This document shows positions 7,126-12,460 of a DNA stretch of 12,460 nt, piece after piece (the first letter of the stretch is position 1; every line of letters begins with the position of its first letter). Under the pieces are notes generated by a model that was not told the origin of the DNA, searched no databases, and worked only from the letters and a program-made list of their open reading frames with translations. Position numbers and translations under genes: made by a program. The stretch is from Candidatus Pacearchaeota archaeon (lineage in GTDB: Archaea > Nanobdellota > Nanobdellia > Pacearchaeales > GW2011-AR1): contig RFLO01000004.1 in the NCBI GenBank assembly GCA_003693875.1, forward strand, positions 1 to 12,460, in the 5' to 3' direction.

Positions 7126-7197
7126 GCCTCAATAGTATAATGGCTAGTACACAGCCCTGTCGCGGCTGGGATCCGGGTTCGATCCCCGGTTGGGGCG
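7126..7197 (+). tRNA. tRNA-Asp (GTC)
   Basis: A full cloverleaf can be folded by eye. The acceptor stem pairs GCCTCAA with TTGGGGC (one T.G pair), with G as discriminator base, as expected for Asp. The D arm is 7135-7150. The anticodon stem CAGCC/GGCTG encloses loop CTGTCGC, giving anticodon GTC at 7159-7161. The T arm is CCGGG-TTCGATC-CCCGG. There is no intron and CCA is not encoded. It lies convergent with the PP2C frame, which ends 2 nt further on. Confidence 0.97.
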
Positions 7198-7199
7198 TT

Positions 7200-7889
7200 C
7201 TATCGGATTCTCAATACAACAGCCGTAATGTCATCTGGCTTGCCACCAACCTCTCCAGACAACTCACTCCAAGGAGTTATTCCTGACGGAGATAATGAGA
7301 TATGCCTTGCCGCTTCAACAACCTTCTTAGCAGGATTCCTTGACCTTGGCAAAAGATTTGCTATCTTATAATCAAAAAGATTGTCAAAAACTCCATCTGT
7401 TGCCGCAACAACAACATCTCCCCTCTTAACATCAAAGACCTTGTAATCTGCATCATCCAGCAAGTCTCCCACAAACTCTCCCTTAAAATAGCCTACCTGA
7501 AACGGATAATTAATGTCGTGCAAATTAACCTCTGTTCTAAAAACCGGTAAAATTTTTCCATCAACCTTTCTAAAAACAATCGCCCCACAATCCCCAAGAG
7601 TAAGCGTTTCAAGCCTCCCTCCCTCCCCAACACGCAAGAGACAAAAAGTCGAAGAGCCATCAACTCTTGTCTCTTCGTAAGCCTTAGACAACACATCCCT
7701 AAGCGAACCTTCTTTTTCGTACCTTATGCAATTATCTCTCAACCTCCTTGAATATTCCCCCGCATTAACTCCAGAAACATCCCATCCACCAACGCCATCA
7801 AAAACTCCTTAAAATGAGTCCCTGACTAAATAAGAATCCTGTTGCTCTCCATTATCTGAACTTTGAAATGCAAAGCTCTTGATTTTCAT
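7200..7889 (-). pseudogene. PP2C-family (PTC7-like) Ser/Thr phosphatase frame interrupted by one in-frame TAA
   Basis: Read from the ATG at 7889, the frame encodes a complete compact PP2C domain of 229 codons except for a TAA at codon 27 (7809-7811). Codons 1-26 supply the first metal-site region (NGEQQDSYLV, D18). Immediately after the stop come GVFDGVGGW (28-36, D31) and then AGEYSRRL, a PTC7-type N-terminus. Later motifs are intact: LGDCGA (98-103), INYPFQVG, AATDGVFDNL (D165) and GGKPDDITAV (D219/D220). Family members usually carry a hydrophobic residue at the stop position, so a TTA-to-TAA change explains it simply. The ATG has a TATA-like box about 25 nt upstream. After the stop, the only plausible in-frame restart is a TTG at 7742, which would lose D18 and D31. 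The possibilities are a young pseudogene, a sequencing or assembly error, or stop readthrough. It follows the helicase in the same direction. Confidence 0.85.
7809..7811 (-). other. In-frame TAA stop inside the PP2C frame
   Basis: Reads SF-stop-GVFDGVGG on the minus strand, so coding similarity to the PP2C family continues on both sides in the same frame with no insertion or deletion. TAA is also the normal terminator of other genes in this window, for example uppP and disA, which argues against a reassigned codon. Confidence 0.85.
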
Positions 7890-7910
7890 AAAACTGCAAA
7901 AAATTATGGG

Positions 7911-7917
7911 TTTTTAA
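7911..7917 (-). promoter_or_regulatory. Candidate TATA box for the PP2C frame
   Basis: TTAAAAA preceded by gaaaaag on the minus strand, centred about 25 nt before the ATG at 7889. It lies in the 45-nt gap after the helicase stop. Moderate match. Confidence 0.35.
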
Positions 7918-7934
7918 CTTTTTCGTGGTAGTAA

Positions 7935-9809
7935 CTAATCTCCAATTCCTGAATTCAAAACCCGAACATCTGGACTTAAAACCTCTACAGAGTCCCCAAC
8001 ATACCTTACACCCCTCGAAATCTTTTGTATAAGTTCACGTCGTGCTTTATCGAGATAAAACTCCATAAATTTCTCAGGCTGTTCTTCCCTTAAAATTTTC
8101 CAGAAAAGACCTTTAACATTAGGATAAGGAAAGCGAGTAATCACAATAGAATTGCACTTTTCTCCCGGAAAGTCAAGCCCCCTGGAACACTTTGTTGTAA
8201 AAAGAACATCAATTTCACGGTTGGAAAATTTCTCTACCGCATTATTGTTTTTCTGAAGCTCCCTTAACTTTTCCTGAGTTATGAGGTTTTCAAACTTATA
8301 AACTTTGTTTTCGTCTTCGCTTGGAAGGTCCTTAAAGGCGCTCACATGAACAAGTGTCGGCGGTTTTGCCTGAGCCATACACATATCAAGAATTTTAAGA
8401 TAGGTCTTACGATCAATCAGCCCGCTCTTAAAGCTTGCATAACTGCAGTTTTTTTCAAGCCCCGTGCGATACATTTTTATATCCCCCGGTTGCATAGTCT
8501 CAGCCTCTATAACAACAAAGTCGTCAATGCCAAAAATATCCCTTAAAACCTCTTCTGAATGGAGTGTCCCTGACATCATAACCAAAACATTATTAGCATC
8601 AACTATATCCTTTAACTTCTGAGCCATATTTATTGAAACAAGGGTTGCTACTACCTCGACTTCTCTGCTTCCAGAAAAAAGATTCGCTTGAGGCCCCCTG
8701 TCAAAAACTTCCAAGGAAACATAAGTCTCGTCTGAAATGCTCTCAAAAGATTTAGCTGCTTCAAAAACAAAATTATAATAATTATCTTCCTCTTCCTCTG
8801 CAAGATATGGGTTCTCAACAATCCTTTCAAAAAGAGGATAAATCTTTGACTCCTTAAGTTTTACACAATCAACCGGCTTCGCATTAAGAAGAACCTCATT
8901 TAAATCAGAAATTATCTCCTTTAGTGCACTCCTCATTTTTTTAGTCGGAGGTTCAAGAGAAACAAGGGCTTTTTGAAGTCTTGAGAGATTTATTTTTCTT
9001 TCTGTAGCAAAACTATCCAAAAACTCATCACACTCGTCAATTATATCAAGCTCTGTTTTCGGTTTCCTGCCAATAGCCATTTCAAGAAGATACTTCTTGC
9101 TGTTAAAAATCAAAACATCTGAATCAACATATGAATCATATTGGTCGTAGTAGGGACAGCCCGGCTTTCTCTTAAAAATTGCAAACTCTGCCCCGAAAAC
9201 AGACTCGTATTCTTTCTTTGAGTAGCCGTTGAGTTTCGGGTTTATTCTGCTTGGCATAATTGGTGACCAGTGTGGACAGGCTGCAGCAACATTCATTCTT
9301 TTAAAGTCTAAGACCCTTTCAAAATCCTCCTCATCAACTAAGGGATTCTTTGATACATATTCCTTCAAAAGAGGCAAATTTTTTTCCCTTATCTCAATAA
9401 CACAGGGGGCTTTAGGATTATCCGCTGAACCCCCGCAAAAATTGCACGGAAAATTAGCCCTGCCTTTTATTACAGAAATTTTAAGGGGATTTGAATCTTT
9501 TTTTAGTATGAATTTTTTCTTGGTGTAATCTTTTTCATACTGTTCTTGCAAAGATTTTATAGGAACTACTATTGAAGTCTTCTTAAAATGGCGTGCAAGA
9601 TTAAGAGCGATAGCTGACTTTCCTGAACCACAGACCCCTTTAATAAAAACAATTTTTTTCCCGGAGTTAATTGCATTGAGAACCTCACGTACAACATCTT
9701 CTTGTGTTTTCCCATTAGAAAACCTAAGTGGGCTTAATGGCTTCCCGGAGTAATTAAAGATTCCCCCATTATCCGAACAGTCGTCAATTCTATTATAAAG
9801 AGACCACAT
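7935..9809 (-). CDS. XPD/Rad3/DinG-like superfamily 2 DNA helicase with candidate Fe-S cysteines
   Basis: 624 aa. ATP-dependent 5'-3' DNA unwinding is the known role of the family, with parts in repair and replication stress. Walker A is GVCGSGKSA (58-66, K64); motif Ia is VVPIKSLQEQY (81-91). The insertion between Walker A and Walker B carries cysteines C122, C125, C136, C178 and C218 (the last in GCPYYDQ), fitting an XPD-type 4Fe-4S domain. Walker B is the variant DECD (258-261) rather than DEAH. The C-terminal helicase half includes VMMSGTL, the RFPYPN segment and motif VI as QKISRGVR (595-602), with Ser replacing the usual first Gly of GRxxR. The ATG at 9809 is preferred over a TTG at 9818 because a TATA box lies 27 nt upstream. 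It is probably active because the Lys and Arg fingers are intact, but the motif variants are noteworthy. Confidence 0.9.
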   Translation of the reverse strand: MWSLYNRIDDCSDNGGIFNYSGKPLSPLRFSNGKTQEDVVREVLNAINSGKKIVFIKGVCGSGKSAIALNLARHFKKTSIVVPIKSLQEQYEKDYTKKKFILKKDSNPLKISVIKGRANFPCNFCGGSADNPKAPCVIEIREKNLPLLKEYVSKNPLVDEEDFERVLDFKRMNVAAACPHWSPIMPSRINPKLNGYSKKEYESVFGAEFAIFKRKPGCPYYDQYDSYVDSDVLIFNSKKYLLEMAIGRKPKTELDIIDECDEFLDSFATERKINLSRLQKALVSLEPPTKKMRSALKEIISDLNEVLLNAKPVDCVKLKESKIYPLFERIVENPYLAEEEEDNYYNFVFEAAKSFESISDETYVSLEVFDRGPQANLFSGSREVEVVATLVSINMAQKLKDIVDANNVLVMMSGTLHSEEVLRDIFGIDDFVVIEAETMQPGDIKMYRTGLEKNCSYASFKSGLIDRKTYLKILDMCMAQAKPPTLVHVSAFKDLPSEDENKVYKFENLITQEKLRELQKNNNAVEKFSNREIDVLFTTKCSRGLDFPGEKCNSIVITRFPYPNVKGLFWKILREEQPEKFMEFYLDKARRELIQKISRGVRYVGDSVEVLSPDVRVLNSGIGD

Positions 9810-9832
9810 GAATATCAATTTAAAAACAGGAG

Positions 9833-9839
9833 TTATAAA
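9833..9839 (-). promoter_or_regulatory. TATA box of the XPD-like helicase
   Basis: TTTATAA on the minus strand preceded by taaaac (BRE-like). Its centre is 27 nt from the ATG at 9809 and only 18 nt from the TTG at 9818, so it decides the start in favour of the ATG. Confidence 0.6.
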
Positions 9840-9869
9840 GTTTTAGGAAAGAAAAACAAAGAAATGTCA

Positions 9870-10139
9870 CTATAAAATCAACACACAAACAAAGTCAAAA
9901 ACCAAACAATGATTGCACCCAGCATGCCTTATCCCAGAAACATCCTGAGAATCAACAAAAGCCCATGTAGCAATAGCTGGAGGACCAAGAGCAGATGGCC
10001 CAAGTGATCCTCCTTGAAAAAAAATGCTTTTTATCGGATGAAAAACAGAATATCCAGTCAGTTGAACCGAGAAGAAATTTGCAAGAAAAACGACCGCAAG
10101 AACTATCAAAAGATAAGCTAAGCCTCTTTTTACCCCCAT
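9870..10139 (-). CDS. Small secreted or membrane-anchored protein with TGYSVF motif, 89 aa
   Basis: Positively charged start (MGVKRG) followed by a single hydrophobic helix (about 7-24), then QLTGYSVF (26-33). A short TGY/TGN(A/S)VF sequence just after the first membrane helix is, from memory, common in exported proteins of small-genome archaea. The remainder is a Gly/Pro/Ala-rich stretch (43-60) and a C-terminal part with C75, C78 (CNHC) and C85, ending in a short hydrophobic tail. No enzymatic motif is seen. The ATG at 10139 has a TATA box 25-26 nt upstream. The gene is divergent from disA. The C-terminal cysteines could bind metal or form a disulphide (inference); the odd hydrophobic end might also reflect a decayed 3' end. 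Confidence 0.6.
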   Translation of the reverse strand: MGVKRGLAYLLIVLAVVFLANFFSVQLTGYSVFHPIKSIFFQGGSLGPSALGPPAIATWAFVDSQDVSGIRHAGCNHCLVFDFVCVLIL

Positions 10140-10160
10140 CGAGAATCAAAGATGCGCTCG

Positions 10161-10168
10161 TTTTTAAA
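10161..10168 (-). promoter_or_regulatory. TATA box of the 89-aa secreted protein gene
   Basis: TTTAAAAA on the minus strand with agtaaac upstream, centred 25-26 nt from the ATG at 10139. The region from 10140 to 10265 holds this promoter and the disA promoter back to back. Confidence 0.5.
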
Positions 10169-10236
10169 GTTTACTAAGTTGCCCTAATAAGTGGACTAGT
10201 ATTTAGCAAGAAAACATTCTAGCAACTAGCACAACA

Positions 10237-10244
10237 TATAAATA
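10237..10244 (+). promoter_or_regulatory. TATA box of the disA operon
   Basis: TATAAATA centred 25-26 nt before the disA ATG at 10266, so the operon mRNA is probably leaderless. A T8 tract lies between the box and the ATG. Confidence 0.6.
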
Positions 10245-10265
10245 AAAGCACTTTTTTTTGATATA

Positions 10266-11309
10266 ATGGTTGAACAAAGCGAAAAGTCCTTAATAGATGC
10301 CTTAAAATTTGTTTCTCCCGGCACAAGTCTAAGAGTAGCCATAAATGACCTTGTTCGCTCAGGCCTTGGAACAATGATAGTTTTTGATTCTCCAAGATTG
10401 AAGTCAGAGAATATGCTTGATGGAGGATTCAAAATTAATTGCCGCCTTACATCCCAAAGACTCTTCGAGCTGGCAAAGATGGATGGTGCAATAATTATCT
10501 CTAACGACCTAAAAAAGATACTCTATGCTAATGTTACGATGACCCCAAGCAGTTCAATTCACTCAAATGAAACTGGAACTAGGCATAAAGCCGCAGAAAG
10601 GGTAGCAAGACAAGCACAGACAACTGTTGTAACTGTTTCTGAAAGAAGAAAAAAAATTACAGTTTATTCCGGCACACTAAAATATACCTTAAAAACAGGT
10701 GATGAGTTAAGAAATGAAGTAAACTCTAACATCCAGCTACTTGAAAAACAAAGAGAAATTTTAAATGAGGCATTAAGCAATCTGAATATTCTTGAAATGT
10801 CCGACCTCGTATCTGTTGGAGACGCATGCAAAGTAATTCAGCGAACAAGAATGATACTTAAAATATCTGAGTCGTTAAAAAAAAGTTTTATAGAACTTGG
10901 AAAAGAGGGCAGCATTATACATATGAGATACCGCGAACTTATCAGAGGAGTTGAAAAAATCGAAAAAGAAATTCTAAGAGACTATTCAAAACGTTCGCTC
11001 AAAAAATCAAAGACGATAATCTCAAATTTAACCTACGAAGGACTATTGGACCTCGGCTCAATTTCACGTCTTTTAATTGAAAAACTCCCAGAAGACCCTA
11101 TATCTCCAAGGGGATTTAGGTTTCTATCACACCTAAAACTTCAAGAAAAAGAAGTTTTACAGATTGTAAAAAAATTTGGAAATTTAAAAAACATTCTTGA
11201 AGCAGATTCAAAGGATTTTGAGGACATCTTGAAGAACAGAACAGAAGCAGTTTATTCTGAAATACACAAATTAAGAGAGCAAATTTTAAGTGGGAAGGTA
11301 ATTTGCTAA
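10266..11309 (+). CDS. disA: DisA, diadenylate (c-di-AMP) cyclase
   Basis: 347 aa, near the 360 of B. subtilis DisA, and full-length in architecture. Known reaction: two ATP to c-di-AMP plus two pyrophosphate. The DAC domain (about 12-145) has PGTSLRVAI, DGGFKINC (52-59), the catalytic LAKMDGAI (69-76) and the ATP-binding GTRHKAAERVA (104-114), where RHR is replaced by RHK. It continues with VSERRKKITVY. The helical linker (about 146-275) matches DisA (LGKEGSIIHMRYREL). The C-terminal part retains SPRGFRFLSHL (280-290) and FGNLKNILEA. The family's second helix-hairpin-helix, which should contain a GIG-type turn, is replaced by LKNRTEAVYSEI, so DNA-junction binding is doubtful. The ATG is supported by a TATA box. 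Its TAA overlaps the next gene's ATG by one base. Confidence 0.93.
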   Translation: MVEQSEKSLIDALKFVSPGTSLRVAINDLVRSGLGTMIVFDSPRLKSENMLDGGFKINCRLTSQRLFELAKMDGAIIISNDLKKILYANVTMTPSSSIHSNETGTRHKAAERVARQAQTTVVTVSERRKKITVYSGTLKYTLKTGDELRNEVNSNIQLLEKQREILNEALSNLNILEMSDLVSVGDACKVIQRTRMILKISESLKKSFIELGKEGSIIHMRYRELIRGVEKIEKEILRDYSKRSLKKSKTIISNLTYEGLLDLGSISRLLIEKLPEDPISPRGFRFLSHLKLQEKEVLQIVKKFGNLKNILEADSKDFEDILKNRTEAVYSEIHKLREQILSGKVIC

Positions 11310-12340
11310 TGGCAGAAAAAGCAAAACTAATAAAAAGCACCTTGGAACACTCGCAAAACCCCCTTTTTCTCTTTGACAACGATGTTGATGGTCTTTGTTC
11401 TTTTTTAGTTCTTCGCCGCTCCATTGGACGCGGCTTGGGTGTCCCAATAAAATCTTTTCCCGAGCTGAAATCGCAATATCTTAAAAGAATTGACGAGCTA
11501 AAGCCAGACGTCGTTGTAGTCTTAGACAAGGCAGAAGCAGAAAAGGAATTTTTAGAAGGCGTCCTAAGCCGCGGCATCCAACTCATCTGGATTGACCACC
11601 ACAACTCAAAAACGGAAAAAGAAATCTCTCACTCATCAATTTTTTTAAAATCAAAAGAACCAACGACCTATGCGTCATATAACATTTTTGGCAGAAAAGA
11701 AAACCTATGGATTGCAGTTATTGGCTGCATCAGCGACGTTTTTATGCCGGATTTTGCAGCAGATTTTGAAAAAGAATATCCCGAACTTTTTAATTCAAAA
11801 ATTGGTGCCTTTGATGCACTTCATTCGACAGAAGTGGGAAAAATCGTGCAAATGTTAAACTTCGGCCTTATGGATTCTACAACAAATGTTGTTTCACTCA
11901 TTAAATTTTTGTTCAAAGCCAGGGGTCCTTATGATATCTTAACAGAAACTCATCGCAACAAAAGACTCCATTTTAGATATTCTCAACTAAAAAAATTCTT
12001 TGATAAGCAGATTGAAAAAGCGGAAAAACAGTTAAACGATAAAGACTCCGTTTTAATCTTTACTTACTCAGGTAGCATAAGCATGTCTTCTCAAATAGCA
12101 AATGCCCTTTATTTTAGGCATCGTGACAAGCTTATTGTAGTCGCCTTTAAAGGCGAGGAAAAGGTAAACATTTCCTTAAGAGGAAAAAACGCATTGAAGA
12201 TAACCAAAAAGATTGTCTCAAAGATTCAAGGAGCAACCGGCGGCGGGCATCCAGAAGCCACTGGAGCCATGGTCCCGTTAGACTCCTTTGAAAAATTCAA
12301 AGAACTTGTTAAGGCAAAGAGTAATAGAAAAAGTTTTTAA
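11309..12340 (+). CDS. DHH/DHHA1 phosphoesterase, probable c-di-AMP phosphodiesterase
   Basis: 343 aa from the ATG at 11309; TAATG (11307-11311) joins it to disA and a GGAAGG sequence lies just upstream. DHH domain motifs: DNDVDG (23-28), VVLDKAE with D73, DHHNS (96-100) and CISD with D143, the usual aspartate/histidine set that binds two Mn2+. DHHA1 domain at the C-terminus ends with the substrate-binding GATGGGHPEATGA (308-320). There is no PAS, GGDEF or membrane part, so it resembles stand-alone DhhP-type enzymes rather than GdpP. Archaeal RecJ/GAN-like nucleases and oligoribonucleases (NrnA) share this fold; the tight coupling to disA is the reason to favour hydrolysis of c-di-AMP or pApA (inference). 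A TTG at 11303 is rejected as start in favour of the coupled ATG. Confidence 0.88.
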   Translation: MAEKAKLIKSTLEHSQNPLFLFDNDVDGLCSFLVLRRSIGRGLGVPIKSFPELKSQYLKRIDELKPDVVVVLDKAEAEKEFLEGVLSRGIQLIWIDHHNSKTEKEISHSSIFLKSKEPTTYASYNIFGRKENLWIAVIGCISDVFMPDFAADFEKEYPELFNSKIGAFDALHSTEVGKIVQMLNFGLMDSTTNVVSLIKFLFKARGPYDILTETHRNKRLHFRYSQLKKFFDKQIEKAEKQLNDKDSVLIFTYSGSISMSSQIANALYFRHRDKLIVVAFKGEEKVNISLRGKNALKITKKIVSKIQGATGGGHPEATGAMVPLDSFEKFKELVKAKSNRKSF

Positions 12341-12362
12341 ACAAAAAACGCCACTAAATATT

Positions 12363-12460
12363 ATGGTTTCAATAAAAATTGAGGTGAAGAAAAAAGACGC
12401 CTTCGTTTTTACAGCACTTGTCCTCGCTCTTGCAGTGGGGCTTTTTGTTTACGCACAAAA
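12363..12460 (+). CDS. N-terminus of a secreted or membrane-anchored protein (partial, runs off the window)
   Basis: The ATG at 12363 opens a frame that stays open to the window edge (32 codons plus 2 nt). It reads MVSIKIEVKKKDAFVF followed by a hydrophobic segment (TALVLALAVGLFVYAQ), a signal peptide or N-terminal anchor. A GTG at 12384 is an alternative start giving a shorter, more typical signal sequence (MKKKDAFVF...). It lies 22 nt after the DHH gene with no clear TATA box of its own, so it is probably part of the disA operon. Function cannot be told. Confidence 0.65.
   Translation, partial: MVSIKIEVKKKDAFVFTALVLALAVGLFVYAQ

Noticed and set aside
7743..7799. Short out-of-frame ORF beginning at an ATG just after AAGGAG, downstream of the PP2C internal stop
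   Set aside because: It would encode only about 19 residues with no meaningful sequence and uses the wrong frame. The Shine-Dalgarno-like match arises from the TAAGGAG formed by the stop codon and its neighbour.
10169..10265. Possible c-di-AMP (ydaO-type) riboswitch before disA, or likewise before mscS
   Set aside because: The disA mRNA appears leaderless so there is no room for one, and the short mscS leader (about 44 nt) is too small for the ydaO fold.
11116..11604. 162-aa minus-strand ORF across the disA/DHH junction
   Set aside because: It lies wholly antisense to two strongly supported enzyme genes and its composition (Ser/Phe/Leu-rich) is what antisense frames of such genes give.
1..12460. 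CRISPR array, insertion sequence, integrase or toxin-antitoxin system
   Set aside because: No regularly spaced repeats, transposase/integrase motifs or recognisable toxin families were seen on either strand.

Overview
The window looks like a piece of an AT-rich archaeal chromosome, most likely from a small-genome (DPANN-type, Pacearchaeota/Woesearchaeota-like) lineage. The reasons are a tRNA-Asp with archaeal-style upstream signals, an XPD/Rad3-like Fe-S helicase, a tiny secreted protein with the 'TGYSVF' motif often seen in that group (from memory), and TATA-like boxes whose centres sit 24-27 nt before the ATG in at least seven cases. That spacing implies mostly leaderless mRNAs and was used to choose several starts. 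Two genes have a bacterial flavour (DisA and UppP). No mobile element, CRISPR array or rRNA was seen, and the coding density is very high with many overlaps.

Layout. Positions 79-1256 (+): an unrecognised 156-aa protein overlapping a UppP-type polyprenyl-diphosphate phosphatase. Positions 1246-2244 (-): a divergent kinase-like protein with GDLHESN and DFD motifs and its own promoter. Positions 2367-6764 (-), in transcription order: U32-family tRNA-hydroxylation/peptidase-like protein, coiled-coil protein, MscS channel, and a paralogue of the kinase-like protein that has lost its catalytic motifs. Before mscS lies a GC-rich leader made of a dyad repeat and a 10-bp hairpin. Positions 6853-7197 (+): a small Lys-tailed coiled-coil protein and tRNA-Asp(GTC). 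Positions 7200-9809 (-): the XPD-like helicase followed by a PP2C/PTC7-like phosphatase frame interrupted by one in-frame TAA. Positions 9870-10139 (-): a small membrane/secreted protein. Positions 10266-12460 (+): DisA diadenylate cyclase, a DHH/DHHA1 phosphoesterase whose ATG overlaps the disA stop (TAATG), and the start of a membrane-anchored or secreted protein.

How they may work together. The clearest functional unit is disA-DHH, a candidate c-di-AMP synthesis/degradation pair in an archaeon that carries bacterial-type DisA rather than the DacZ known from Euryarchaeota. The DisA C-terminal helix-hairpin-helix is degenerate, so it may be uncoupled from DNA sensing. The MscS channel, the kinase/pseudokinase pair and the PP2C phosphatase make the region rich in signalling and osmotic-stress genes, but a functional link between these and c-di-AMP is only a hypothesis.
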